Of a DNA stretch of 32,559 nt, positions 9,011 to 17,034 are shown in pieces (within the stretch, counting starts at the first letter, position 1; each line of letters opens with the position of its first letter). The stretch comes from a bacterium (lineage in GTDB: Bacteria; Actinomycetota; Acidimicrobiia; Acidimicrobiales; Ilumatobacteraceae). The notes beneath the pieces are model-generated. The model made no database searches. It was not told the DNA's origin and saw nothing but the letters and a program-made list of their open reading frames with translations. Location of the stretch: NCBI GenBank assembly GCA_029977615.1, contig JAPOKO010000017.1, positions 1 to 32,559 of the forward strand. Direction: 5' to 3'. The position numbers and the translations under genes were made by a program.

Positions 9011-9460
9011 ATGGCAACTGACGATCGCTCTGAAATCCATATTCGTTCCCGCTGGGGAGAAATTGACTCCAACGGGCACATGCGCAATGTTGCGTACCTT
9101 GATATTTCAGCAAATTCACGTATGGAATTCTTCAATGCCAATGGCTACACGTTGACGGAGTTCTTTGGAGCTGGTCTTGGTCCAGTTGTGTTGAAAGACG
9201 AAATTGAATACAAACGCGAAGTTCGCCTTGCCGAAGACCTCACCGTGACGAACGAGCTTGCCGGCATAAGTGAAGACAACACCCGATTTGTTTTTCGTAA
9301 TCAATTTATTAAGGCAAACGGAAAACTGGCTTGCAAGATTTCGAGTTTGGTTGCCTTCTTCGATCTAGCCACTCGCAAAATGATTGCTCCACCAGAAAAC
9401 CTGATGAAAGCAATACTTTCATTGCCTCGCTCGGAAGACTTCAGCACGATCACGCAATAG
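9011..9460 (+). CDS. Acyl-CoA thioesterase, 4HBT hotdog-fold family
   Basis: A 149-residue hotdog-fold protein. The segment RSRWGEIDSNGHMRNVAYLDISANSRMEFF is the classic 4-hydroxybenzoyl-CoA thioesterase family opening: the aspartate and the NGHMRN loop precede the long central helix. It is followed by strands KDEIEYKREVRLAEDLTVTNE and FVFRNQFIKANGKLACKISSLVAFFDL. It should hydrolyse an acyl-CoA or acyl-ACP thioester in the cytoplasm; the acyl group is unknown. It lies 15 bp after GH3 and 20 bp before an MFS exporter. The short spacing suggests these three genes may be read together. Confidence 0.87.
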   Translation: MATDDRSEIHIRSRWGEIDSNGHMRNVAYLDISANSRMEFFNANGYTLTEFFGAGLGPVVLKDEIEYKREVRLAEDLTVTNELAGISEDNTRFVFRNQFIKANGKLACKISSLVAFFDLATRKMIAPPENLMKAILSLPRSEDFSTITQ

Positions 9461-9480
9461 CCAAAGGGGTACTGTGGGGC

Positions 9481-10971
9481 ATGGCGAAAATGTCTCGTGC
9501 GTACCGGGTGTTGAGTTTGACCGCGATTGCCACGTTTCTTGTTTCACTCGACTTGAGCATCGTGGTTGTTGCTCGCGGTGAAATTGAAAAGACTTTTGGC
9601 CATGATCAAGCAAACGTTTTGGCGTGGGTGTTTTCTGCGTACTCAATTGCGTACGCCGCTGGTCTCTTAACTGCTGGCAGGTTCGCTGACGTATTCGGAC
9701 GCAAGCGCGCTTTCTTGCGCGGTCTCACCATATTCAGCATTGGTTCGGTGTTGTGTGGATTATCTCCAACTGCGTGGATGTTGGTGGTTGCTCGAGTCAT
9801 TCAGGCAATTGGCGGTGCGCAACTCACTCCAGCTTCAATTGCATTAGTTCTGCCAGAGTTTCCTGTGGAAAAGCGAACGCAAGCGATTGCAATTTGGGGA
9901 TCTGTTGGTGGACTCGCAGCAGCAATTGGTCCATCTGCAGGTGGCGTACTCGTGGATTGGTGGGGTTGGAGATCACTCTTTTTTATCAACGTACCGTTTT
10001 GTATTTTCACTGTGCTGATGGGCAGGAGGGTCTTGCGTGAGAGCAAGGACGAAAATGCTCAACGCAAAGTCGATTACCCAAGCGTGCTATTTGGATTTTC
10101 AGGAGTAGCGCTTGTTGTACTCGCAATCTCGCAAAGTGAAGAGTGGGGCTTTGTTGACATTCGTTCTGGCATTGCATTTGTCATCGGCTTGATGCTGATT
10201 GGGGGGTTCATTAGGCGCTGTCAGATTGTGGAGAGTCCACTTCTTGATCTGTCGCTGTTTAAGCTTCCGTTCGTAGTTGCTTCAAATTTGTCTGGAGTGT
10301 TATTCAGCATTGGATTCATTGGAATGTGGCTACTCAACACCACATGGTTGCAACAAGTTTGGGATTACAGCGTGGTGCGTTCTGGTCTTGCAACATTTCC
10401 AGGGCCAGCGATGGCGGCACTTGTGGCACCGTTTGCAGGCAAATATGCAACAAAACTTGGACATGCGCGGGTGTTGTTTGTTGGCGCCTTAATGCTGAGC
10501 TTTGGCACGTTTATGTTGTCCAATTTCATGACGACAGACCCTGAATATGTTGCTCATTACTTGCCATGGATGCTGATTACAGGAATTGGCGTGGGATTGT
10601 CAATATCCACGCTGTCGAGTTCGGCAACTGCATTCTTGCCACCATCAGAATTTGCGATGGGATCAGCCCTCAACACCACGACTCGCCAAATTGGTACAGC
10701 GCTTGGTTCGGCAATTGCTCTCACTGTTGCGGCTCCCGCGTTTAAGCAGATTTATGAATTGGGAATTCGGGCAGCAGACGCCGCAACAAATGGTTCACCG
10801 TTGGTGTGGACAGACGAAACAGCAAAGCTTGACCTGTCGGCGTACCACACAGCGTGGATTATTAATGGAGTGGTGTATTTAACTGCAGGAATTTTGATGA
10901 TTCTGATTTACCGCAAGCCGACAAACGCGCAAATGATTTCTGCGGGCGCAAAAGTCACGTTTGAAGATTAA
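9481..10971 (+). CDS. MFS transporter, DHA2 (EmrB/QacA) family
   Basis: A 496-residue polytopic membrane protein with about 14 predicted membrane helices, the number typical of DHA2 drug:proton antiporters. Motif A is GRFADVFGRKRAF after helix 2, and motif C-like sequence appears in the GGVLVDWWGWRSLFFINVP region. The chosen ATG begins MAKMSRAYRVLSLTAIATFL, a short cytoplasmic tail before helix 1. The frame is open upstream to 9331, but that part overlaps the thioesterase gene in another frame and shows no homology. The 3' end overlaps the convergent Gfo/Idh/MocA gene by 17 bp. Efflux of toxic or secreted small molecules is expected; the substrate is unknown. Confidence 0.9.
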   Translation: MAKMSRAYRVLSLTAIATFLVSLDLSIVVVARGEIEKTFGHDQANVLAWVFSAYSIAYAAGLLTAGRFADVFGRKRAFLRGLTIFSIGSVLCGLSPTAWMLVVARVIQAIGGAQLTPASIALVLPEFPVEKRTQAIAIWGSVGGLAAAIGPSAGGVLVDWWGWRSLFFINVPFCIFTVLMGRRVLRESKDENAQRKVDYPSVLFGFSGVALVVLAISQSEEWGFVDIRSGIAFVIGLMLIGGFIRRCQIVESPLLDLSLFKLPFVVASNLSGVLFSIGFIGMWLLNTTWLQQVWDYSVVRSGLATFPGPAMAALVAPFAGKYATKLGHARVLFVGALMLSFGTFMLSNFMTTDPEYVAHYLPWMLITGIGVGLSISTLSSSATAFLPPSEFAMGSALNTTTRQIGTALGSAIALTVAAPAFKQIYELGIRAADAATNGSPLVWTDETAKLDLSAYHTAWIINGVVYLTAGILMILIYRKPTNAQMISAGAKVTFED

Positions 10972-12031
10972 ATTCAGCAATCTCGACGACACGCCGTTCA
11001 TCAATTGCGCGATGCGCTGCAACTCCGAGCACAACTGACCACAATCCGTCGCTCACTGTTACTTCAGCGTTTTCCTTGGTGCCAACTGCTTTCACGAACT
11101 TGTCAATTTCGACATAGCTTGCACCGAAATGAGCGCCCGCATACGCAACGTCTGGGCTCATCGTTGCATCAACTTTGCGCAAATCGCGACTTGAACGATT
11201 ACCAATGTAGATGTGCCCGGGTCCAGGAATATGTGCTTCGGCTTTGCCGAGACTGCCGACAACTGCAATCTCTTGCTCGTTTCGGCCGACTTCAGCAAAC
11301 ATGCTGAGGTCAAGCATCGCACGCGTGTTGTTGGCAAACTCCACAATGACGTAGGCATTATCCAAGATGTCTGCGCGCTCACCGTCATAGAACTCATCAA
11401 GATGGTTTACGTCTTGCGCGCCACTTGCCATCACGCGTACCGGTGGTGACTGCGCAATCAGGTTCATGAGGTCGAAAAAGTGGCAGCACTTTTCCACAAG
11501 CGTTCCACCGGTATTACGTGAAAATCGATTCCAATTGTTCACTTTTTGCAGGAACGGAAAGCGATGTTCGCGGATACTTATCATTTTCACGTCGCCAAGT
11601 TCTCCAGAATTCACCACCTCAAGCAGTCGCGCAATTGGTGTCATGTAGCGATATTCAAGACCCACCCATGTGAGCGCATTGCGTTGCTGAGCAAGTGCAA
11701 CTACATCTTGGCAATGCTCAACAGTGGTGCACATGGGCTTTTCAACCAGCACCGGAATATCGGTCTGCAAAATGTCGAGCAATAAGGCGTGATGAGTGAA
11801 ATTTGGGGAGGCAATAACTACAGCATCCACTTCTCCAGAGTTCATAAGTTCGCGGTGGTCGCGAAACTCGGCAACTGAATTGTCAGTGCCTAATGCTTGT
11901 CGGGCCCACTCAAGAGGTTCTTCATGTGGGTCTGAAATTGCAGTGACGATGGCATTGGGGTTGGCATTGACGTTGCGAATGTGTTCGCAACCCATCATTC
12001 CCGTGCCAATTACACCGATGCGCATCACCAT
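10955..12031 (-). CDS. Gfo/Idh/MocA family NAD(P)-dependent oxidoreductase
   Basis: A 358-residue two-domain oxidoreductase. The N-terminal Rossmann domain starts MRIGVIGTGMMGCEHIRNV, with the family motif VLVEKPMCTTVEHC (the EKP lysine) and AVVIASPNFTHH. The C-terminal alpha/beta dimerisation domain contains NNWNRFSRNTGGTLVEKCCHFFDLMNLI, which includes the GGxxxxxxxHxxD-like active-site segment. These enzymes oxidise or reduce sugars, inositols and related cyclic compounds; together with the GH3 enzyme a sugar derivative is plausible but unproven. The ATG at 12031 is chosen because TAAAGT ends exactly 6 nt upstream; an in-frame ATG at 12025 would shorten the protein by two residues. Confidence 0.92.
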   Translation of the reverse strand: MVMRIGVIGTGMMGCEHIRNVNANPNAIVTAISDPHEEPLEWARQALGTDNSVAEFRDHRELMNSGEVDAVVIASPNFTHHALLLDILQTDIPVLVEKPMCTTVEHCQDVVALAQQRNALTWVGLEYRYMTPIARLLEVVNSGELGDVKMISIREHRFPFLQKVNNWNRFSRNTGGTLVEKCCHFFDLMNLIAQSPPVRVMASGAQDVNHLDEFYDGERADILDNAYVIVEFANNTRAMLDLSMFAEVGRNEQEIAVVGSLGKAEAHIPGPGHIYIGNRSSRDLRKVDATMSPDVAYAGAHFGASYVEIDKFVKAVGTKENAEVTVSDGLWSVVLGVAAHRAIDERRVVEIAEFNLQT

Positions 12032-12037
12032 GTCGCC

Positions 12038-12043
12038 ACTTTA
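12038..12043 (-). promoter_or_regulatory. Predicted leaderless -10 element of the Gfo/Idh/MocA gene
   Basis: TAAAGT on the minus strand ends 6 nt before the ATG at 12031. It faces the engB element across 15 bp, so each promoter's -35 region would fall on the other's -10. Confidence 0.5.
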
Positions 12044-12058
12044 GGGCGCCGTGGCTCG

Positions 12059-12064
12059 TAGCCT
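12059..12064 (+). promoter_or_regulatory. Predicted leaderless -10 element of engB
   Basis: TAGCCT ends 6 nt before the GTG start of engB. The whole divergent intergenic region is only 39 bp. Confidence 0.55.
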
Positions 12065-12070
12065 TGCGCT

Positions 12071-12652
12071 GTGACTAAGCCGATACAAATGTCGTTTGTT
12101 CTTTCGGCAACGCACGTTGATCAATTGCCAGAATCCAAAGCAGAGATTGCCTTGGTCGGTAGGTCAAACGTAGGGAAGTCAGCACTCTTGAATGCAGTGT
12201 GTAATCGCAAGAGCTTGGCACGTGTGTCGAATACTCCAGGCCGAACACAACTCATCAATTTGTTTCAAACTCCAACTGGTGGAACCGTGGTTGACTTGCC
12301 TGGGTATGGGTATGCGGCAGTTTCAGGAAAACTGAAGCGCGGTTGGGAAAAGATGATCGTTGGTTACCTGAATGAGCGCGAAGAACTTGATCTCATTTTG
12401 GTGCTCGTTGATGGAGTGATCGGACCAACCGATTTAGACCTGATGATGCTTGAGCAACTGCGAGCAAGTGAAGTTGATTTTCAGATCATTGCTACAAAGC
12501 AAGACAAAGTAAAGCCATCGCAGCGCGAAACACGCAAACGCGACCTGGCAAAAAACTGTGAGGTCGACCCAAGCGAAGTGGTGTGGACGAGTACAAGTAC
12601 CAATGAGGGAATTGAAAAAGTTCGCTCAATTATTAATCGCGTACTGAAGTAG
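12071..12652 (+). CDS. engB: Ribosome biogenesis GTP-binding protein EngB/YsxC/YihA
   Basis: A 193-residue GTPase of the TrmE-Era-EngA-YihA group that acts in assembly of the 50S ribosomal subunit. The G1 P-loop is GRSNVGKS (residues 30-37), G2 NTPGRTQ, G3 DLPGYG, G4 TKQDK and G5 near VWTSTSTNEG. The length and the YGYAAVSGKLKRGWEKMIVGYL segment after G3 are typical. The GTG start fits the family N-terminus and lies 6 nt after TAGCCT. The gene is a core housekeeping marker, so this part of the window is ordinary chromosome. ppa follows after 27 bp under its own predicted promoter. Confidence 0.95.
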   Translation: MTKPIQMSFVLSATHVDQLPESKAEIALVGRSNVGKSALLNAVCNRKSLARVSNTPGRTQLINLFQTPTGGTVVDLPGYGYAAVSGKLKRGWEKMIVGYLNEREELDLILVLVDGVIGPTDLDLMMLEQLRASEVDFQIIATKQDKVKPSQRETRKRDLAKNCEVDPSEVVWTSTSTNEGIEKVRSIINRVLK

Positions 12653-12667
12653 GCCGCTTTTATTCCG

Positions 12668-12673
12668 TAGGCT
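12668..12673 (+). promoter_or_regulatory. Predicted leaderless -10 element of ppa
   Basis: TAGGCT ends 6 nt before the ATG at 12680. The in-frame GTG at 12674 directly abuts the hexamer and would lie upstream of any transcription start, so it is unlikely to be the start. Confidence 0.6.
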
Positions 12674-12679
12674 GTGGCC

Positions 12680-13159
12680 ATGGAAGTTGAAATGATCGTC
12701 GAGATCCCACAGGGGTCACGTAATAAGTACGAAATGAATCACGACACGGGCGAGATTTGGCTTGATCGCACGCTCTTCACTGCAACGCAGTATCCGCTCG
12801 ATTACGGATTTTTCCCAAACACTCTTGGCGAAGACGGAGACCCACTCGACGCATTGGTGTGGTTGAGCCAGCCAACTTTTTCAGGCTGTCACGTCATGGT
12901 GCGACCAGTTGCCGTGTTCTGGATGTCAGATGAAAAAGGTCCGGATGCCAAAGTGTTGTGCGTTGCTTCGCACGACCCGCGTTACTCGGCTTATCAAGAC
13001 ATTGAAGACTTGCCGGAGCATTTGCTTGACGAAGTTGGAAACTTTTTTGAGGTCTACAAGTTGCTTGAGCCAAACAAAGACACAACAGTGAAGGGCTGGG
13101 AAGGCCGCACTGCTGCGACGAAGGAAATTCAAGACGCGCTAGCGCGCTACAAGCACTAG
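12680..13159 (+). CDS. ppa: Inorganic pyrophosphatase, family I
   Basis: A 159-residue soluble Mg2+-dependent enzyme that hydrolyses pyrophosphate to phosphate, driving biosynthetic reactions forward. The N-terminus (MIVEIPQGSRNKYEMNHDTG) and the metal-binding core DYGFFPNTLGEDGDPLDALVW match family I, with the Dx4Dx4-type acidic pattern in EDGDPLDA and later DEVGNFFEVYKLLEP. The length is that of bacterial hexameric enzymes. The ATG at 12680 is preferred over the GTG two codons upstream because of the -10 position and the match to the M. tuberculosis protein start. It converges with the RhlG-like gene across 7 bp. Confidence 0.96.
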   Translation: MEVEMIVEIPQGSRNKYEMNHDTGEIWLDRTLFTATQYPLDYGFFPNTLGEDGDPLDALVWLSQPTFSGCHVMVRPVAVFWMSDEKGPDAKVLCVASHDPRYSAYQDIEDLPEHLLDEVGNFFEVYKLLEPNKDTTVKGWEGRTAATKEIQDALARYKH

Positions 13160-13166
13160 TTGCGAG

Positions 13167-13937
13167 TTATCGCGCGTACGTCACTCCGCCATCAACGATG
13201 ACGGTTGAACCAACCACGTAGTCACCGGCTCGTGAGGCAAGGTAAATAGCTGCACCTGCCATGTCTTCTGGAGTGCCAATTCGGCCTGCAGGTATTGCTG
13301 CTGAAATGGCATCACCATGGTCGCGCGCCACTTTGTTCATTTCTGAAGCGAATGCCCCTGGAGCAATTGCGGTAACGCCGATGTTGTCCTTTATTAGGCG
13401 AAGCGCCATGCGCTTAGTCATGTGAATGAGTCCAGCCTTGCTTGCGGCGTATGGATACGTCTCCATCGGATTAATGGATACACCATCAATTGAAGCGATG
13501 TTGATGACTTTGGCTAAGCGACCTTTTGACGATGCTGCGCGGAGTAGTGGAGCAAGCGCTTGCGTGAGAAAGAACGGAGTTTTCATGTTGAGGTCAACCG
13601 TTTTGTCCCAGCCACTTTCAGGGAATTCATCAAACTCGGCACCCCATGCAGCTCCTGCGTTGTTCACCAAAATGTCGAGCTTTGACTCGCGTTTGGAGAT
13701 TTCGGCTACAAGCGAAGCAATTCCTTCTTGAGTTGACACATCTCCTGGAATAGAAATGCATTCGCCATACATGGACAGTTCTTTCGCAGCAGCATCACAT
13801 TGCGCAGCCTTGCGAGCGGTGATGTACACGCGTGAACAACCATGTTCAAGAAAACCCTGCACGATCATCGCACCAATTCCACGTGATCCACCGGTTACCA
13901 ATGCAACTTTGCCATTCAATGAGAAGATGTCTTTCAT
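13167..13937 (-). CDS. SDR family oxidoreductase, RhlG-like
   Basis: A 256-residue SDR (the same length as Pseudomonas RhlG) beginning MKDIFSLNGKVALVTGGSRGIGAMIVQGFLEHG. The nucleotide site is TGGSRGIG, with NNAGAAWGAEFDEFPESGWDKTVDLN, catalytic serine in INIASIDG and Tyr-Lys in YPYAASKAGLIHMTKRMA. The end VGSTVIVDGGVTYAR is the standard SDR C-terminus. The overall pattern resembles RhlG and other NADPH 3-ketoacyl reductases; whether it reduces a ketoacyl thioester or another ketone is not known. The frame is open 16 codons further upstream, but that part runs into the divergent MFS gene. TAGTCT 7 nt before this ATG fixes the start. Confidence 0.88.
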   Translation of the reverse strand: MKDIFSLNGKVALVTGGSRGIGAMIVQGFLEHGCSRVYITARKAAQCDAAAKELSMYGECISIPGDVSTQEGIASLVAEISKRESKLDILVNNAGAAWGAEFDEFPESGWDKTVDLNMKTPFFLTQALAPLLRAASSKGRLAKVINIASIDGVSINPMETYPYAASKAGLIHMTKRMALRLIKDNIGVTAIAPGAFASEMNKVARDHGDAISAAIPAGRIGTPEDMAGAAIYLASRAGDYVVGSTVIVDGGVTYAR

Positions 13938-13944
13938 GCGGTAA

Positions 13945-13950
13945 AGACTA
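13945..13950 (-). promoter_or_regulatory. Predicted -10 element of the RhlG-like gene, overlapping the divergent -10
   Basis: TAGTCT on the minus strand ends 7 nt before the ATG at 13937. Its first two bases (TA, self-complementary) are also the first two of the plus-strand element at 13949. Confidence 0.55.
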
Positions 13951-13954
13951 GGGT
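13949..13954 (+). promoter_or_regulatory. Predicted -10 element of the TetA-like MFS gene, overlapping the divergent -10
   Basis: TAGGGT ends 6 nt before the ATG at 13961 and shares bases 13949-13950 with the minus-strand element. The whole intergenic region is 23 bp. Confidence 0.55.
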
Positions 13955-13960
13955 CTGTAT

Positions 13961-15256
13961 ATGCGCAAGAACCCAATGTTGGCAATATTCACCACGGTCT
14001 TTATTGATCTTCTTGGATTTGGGATATTGATTCCCGTTTTCCCACTGCTCATAACCGATGGGCCATTCCGCGTGACACCAGACAGTTGGTCATTTGCTCA
14101 AGGAATGATCATGCTTGGTTGGCTACAGGCCATTTACCCGTTCTGCATGTTTATTGCAGCGCCAATTCTGGGTCAGTTATCCGATCGTCATGGACGTCGC
14201 CCTGTACTCGCTCTCTCTATTTTCGGCACTGCGATTGGTTACGTTCTTTTTGCAATTGGTATAAGCACTGGCAACTTGCCACTGTTGTTCGCAGCGCGAG
14301 CGCTTGATGGTCTTACGGGAGGCAACCTGGCTGTTGCGCAAGCAGCCATCGGTGATATCAGTACACATGAAAACCGCGCGAAAAACTTTGGTTATATGGG
14401 AGCCGCCTTCGGAATGGGCTTCATCATTGGGCCATATTTGGGAGGAAAACTCAGTTCGCCGAGCGTCAGTTTCTACGGCCTGTTTAATACTCCACATTGG
14501 TTTGGTGCGACAACGCCATTTTGGTTCGCCGCAATTATCGCCTTGCTGAATTGCACGGCTGTTCTCACCACGTTCCCTGAAACAATTAAAGAAAAGTTCC
14601 ATGGTGGGAAAATCAGAGTTGGTCAGTCGCTAAGCAATGTGGTGAATGGTTTCAAGTCCGACCGCCTGCGCGTAATTCTTCTTTCAAGCTTTATGTTCAG
14701 TGCCGGATTTACTTTCTTCACCACGTTCTTCGGCGTTTACTTGCGCAATAAGTTCAGTTTCAGTTCTTCAAAAATTGGTGACTATTTCGCAATCGTGGGA
14801 CTATGTATTGCGCTTTCACAGGGACTTGTCGTTGGACGTGTGGCAAAGAAACTTGTTGACTTCAAAGTGCTGAAGTTTTCCATGTTTGGAACCGGCTCAA
14901 TGATGCTGATCTACTTCCTAACACCAACGACTAGCTCGATGTATCTGTATATGGTGATTCCATTCTTCTCCATCTTCAATGGACTCTGCATGGCAAATAC
15001 ATCGAGTCTGATTAGTCGCTCGGCGGAAATGGGCAAGCAAGGTGAAGCAATGGGGATTTATTCAAGCGTGTCAAGCCTTTCTCAGGTGCCTGCTGCGGTA
15101 CTGGTTGGTTACATCACGACCTCAATTACCTCTAGCCAACCGCTAATCGTTGCTTCTGTATGCATTGGCATTGCAGGACTCTCTTTTGTGTTGCTCTTCA
15201 AGCCGAAGTACGTGTCGGGCGTAGTCGGTGCCGCTGACGGAATTCCGGTGCACTGA
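13961..15256 (+). CDS. MFS transporter, DHA1/TetA-like
   Basis: A 431-residue, 12-helix major facilitator protein. Helix 1 begins LAIFTTVFIDLLGFGILIPVFPLL, a TetA-like opening. Motif A is GQLSDRHGRRPVL in the loop after helix 2, and a motif C-like GxxxGPxxGG (GMGFIIGPYLGG) is in helix 5. A long central loop (about 195-225) joins the two six-helix halves. Drug/proton antiport is the family function; the substrate is unknown. The stop codon TGA overlaps the ATG of the following nitroreductase gene (TGATG), so the two are translationally coupled, which hints that the exported compound may be modified by that enzyme. Confidence 0.9.
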   Translation: MRKNPMLAIFTTVFIDLLGFGILIPVFPLLITDGPFRVTPDSWSFAQGMIMLGWLQAIYPFCMFIAAPILGQLSDRHGRRPVLALSIFGTAIGYVLFAIGISTGNLPLLFAARALDGLTGGNLAVAQAAIGDISTHENRAKNFGYMGAAFGMGFIIGPYLGGKLSSPSVSFYGLFNTPHWFGATTPFWFAAIIALLNCTAVLTTFPETIKEKFHGGKIRVGQSLSNVVNGFKSDRLRVILLSSFMFSAGFTFFTTFFGVYLRNKFSFSSSKIGDYFAIVGLCIALSQGLVVGRVAKKLVDFKVLKFSMFGTGSMMLIYFLTPTTSSMYLYMVIPFFSIFNGLCMANTSSLISRSAEMGKQGEAMGIYSSVSSLSQVPAAVLVGYITTSITSSQPLIVASVCIGIAGLSFVLLFKPKYVSGVVGAADGIPVH

Positions 15257-15678
15257 TGCCAAGCAATTTCGCACTTAAATCAATGAACGGAATCCATCGA
15301 TTAATACTCGGTGTTACACGTGGCAAAGCGGGTTGGACTGCAGGCAATATGCCTGTGCTTGAACTGACCACGATTGGCCGGAAGAGTGGCCAACCTCGCA
15401 GGTGCATGTTGACTTCACCGATTCAAGAAGGTGAATCCATCGTGATCGTTGCCTCTCGTGGCGGAGACGACTTCCATCCTGCGTGGTATTTGAACTTGGT
15501 TGATAACCCACAGGTGCAGGTTCGCTACAAAGGTGGCCCCATCAAAATGATGACTGCACGTACTGCAACTGCAGAAGAACGCGCACGAATGTGGCCAATA
15601 GTGGAAAAGCAGTACAAAGGGTATGCCGGCTACCAGCAGCGCACCGACCGCGAAATTCCGCTTGTCATCCTCGACTGA
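15256..15678 (+). CDS. Deazaflavin (F420)-dependent nitroreductase family protein (Ddn-like)
   Basis: A 140-residue split-beta-barrel protein of the Ddn/Rv3547 family found mainly in actinobacteria that make cofactor F420. The central signature is PVLELTTIGRKSGQPRRCMLTSPIQEGESIVIVASRGGDD, followed by HPAWYLNLVDNPQVQVRYKGG; both blocks form the F420 site in the family. The last part (RARMWPIVEKQYKGYAGYQQRTDREIPLVIL) is also standard. Members use reduced F420 to reduce quinones or nitro compounds, or act in antioxidant roles. Its start overlaps the stop of the MFS gene by one base. That the organism makes F420 is an inference. Confidence 0.88.
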   Translation: MPSNFALKSMNGIHRLILGVTRGKAGWTAGNMPVLELTTIGRKSGQPRRCMLTSPIQEGESIVIVASRGGDDFHPAWYLNLVDNPQVQVRYKGGPIKMMTARTATAEERARMWPIVEKQYKGYAGYQQRTDREIPLVILD

Positions 15679-15699
15679 GACCACGTATTTATAGAGGGG

Positions 15700-15705
15700 T
15701 AGCGT
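15700..15705 (+). promoter_or_regulatory. Predicted leaderless -10 element of the acyl-CoA dehydrogenase gene
   Basis: TAGCGT ends 6 nt before the ATG at 15712. The intervening bases are five G and one T; this G run is not placed like a Shine-Dalgarno site. Confidence 0.5.
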
Positions 15706-15711
15706 GGGGGT

Positions 15712-17034
15712 ATGCCAGCACCCGGAATGTATTCAGGAATCACCACTGACGATGCAATGAACTTGGCCATGTCGGCAAAAGCAGTTCCGTTGTATAACGC
15801 GGTGAAGGAATTTATTGCCAACGAAGTTGAGCCAGTGACAGAAAAGTATTTTGCACTTGGTGAAGGTCGATCAGATCGCTGGCAATATGGCGAAGGTCAG
15901 CTTGAGCTGTTGGATGAATTGAAGCGCAAAGCGCGCGCAAAGGGTTTGTGGAATTTCTTTTTGCCAAACTCAGAAACCGGAGAAGGCCTGTCGAACCTGG
16001 ACTACGCATACATTGCTGTAGAGCTCGGCAAGAACCCGATTGCATCCGAAGCAATGAATTGCAGTGCACCAGACACGGGCAACATGGAAGTATTGGAGCG
16101 CGTTGGAACACCAGAACAAAAAGAAAAGTGGTTGAAGCCACTGCTTGCTGGTGAAATTCGTTCGGCATATGCAATGACCGAGCCGGACGTGGCGTCATCG
16201 GATGCAAAGAATCTTGAATGCCGTGCAGAGCTAGATGGCGACGAGTGGCTCATCAACGGCGAGAAGTACTACATCTCTGGTGCTGGTGACCCACGTTGCA
16301 AGATCATGATTTGCATGTTGCTCACCAGCCCGGATGCGCCGCCACACAAGCGCCACTCGCAAATTTTGGTGCCAATGGATACTCCAGGTGTTGAAATTCT
16401 TGGTCCAATGGAAGTGTTCGGTGAGGACGATGCTCCACATGGTCACATGCACTTGCGATTCACCGATGTTCGCGTTCCCGCTTCAAACATGTTGTTGGGT
16501 GAAGGGCGTGGATTCGAGATTTCGCAAGTTCGATTAGGACCAGGACGTATTCATCACTGCATGCGTTCAATCGGCGCGGGTGAGCGAGCACTAGAGCTCA
16601 TGATCCGTCGCGGACTTTCACGGGAAGCCTTTGGTAAGCCAATTGCGCGTTTGGGCAAAAACACCGAAACTATTGCTAAAGCGCGTATTGAAATTGAAGC
16701 GATGCGCCTAATGGTGCTTCGTGCAGCCAAGGCAATGGACACCATGGGTAATGCAGAAGCCCGTGTATGGGTGAGTGCGGTGAAAGCCATGGTTCCTGAG
16801 CGCGTGTGCAAGATCATCGACGAAGCAATTCAGGTGTTTGGCGCTACAGGTATTTCGCAATGGACTCCACTAGCTCGTTTGTATGCGGGTCAACGTACGT
16901 TGCGTTTGGCTGACGGTCCAGACGAAGTGCACTGGCACGTTGTAGGTCGTGCAGAAATTAATCGTTATGAAGACGACAAGTCTCCAGTAACGACATACGA
17001 GCGAAATGGTGGAATGTTTTCTGGTCCAGCCTGA
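15712..17034 (+). CDS. Acyl-CoA dehydrogenase, ACAD10/11-like
   Basis: A 440-residue FAD flavoenzyme catalysing alpha,beta-dehydrogenation of an acyl-CoA. It shows the three-domain layout: N-terminal helices, a beta domain with AYAMTEPDVASSDAKNLECRAELDGDEWLINGEKYYISGA (FAD/substrate contacts), and a C-terminal helical bundle with RIHHCMRSIGAGERALELMIRRGLSREAFGKPIARL. The C-terminal motif RTLRLADGPDEVHWHVV, with a glutamate in the place of the catalytic base, is characteristic of the ACAD10/ACAD11 and FadE2-type group. That group often handles branched or hydroxylated acyl-CoAs; the substrate here is unknown. It ends exactly one base before the stop codon of the convergent MFS gene. Confidence 0.92.
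   Translation: MPAPGMYSGITTDDAMNLAMSAKAVPLYNAVKEFIANEVEPVTEKYFALGEGRSDRWQYGEGQLELLDELKRKARAKGLWNFFLPNSETGEGLSNLDYAYIAVELGKNPIASEAMNCSAPDTGNMEVLERVGTPEQKEKWLKPLLAGEIRSAYAMTEPDVASSDAKNLECRAELDGDEWLINGEKYYISGAGDPRCKIMICMLLTSPDAPPHKRHSQILVPMDTPGVEILGPMEVFGEDDAPHGHMHLRFTDVRVPASNMLLGEGRGFEISQVRLGPGRIHHCMRSIGAGERALELMIRRGLSREAFGKPIARLGKNTETIAKARIEIEAMRLMVLRAAKAMDTMGNAEARVWVSAVKAMVPERVCKIIDEAIQVFGATGISQWTPLARLYAGQRTLRLADGPDEVHWHVVGRAEINRYEDDKSPVTTYERNGGMFSGPA

Noticed and set aside
9331-9480. Upstream extension of the 14-helix MFS gene
   Set aside because: It overlaps the thioesterase gene in another frame, is hydrophilic and lacks homology; the ATG at 9481 gives a normal DHA2 N-terminus.
12674-12679. 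GTG start two codons upstream for ppa
   Set aside because: It directly touches the -10 hexamer, so it would lie upstream of the transcript.
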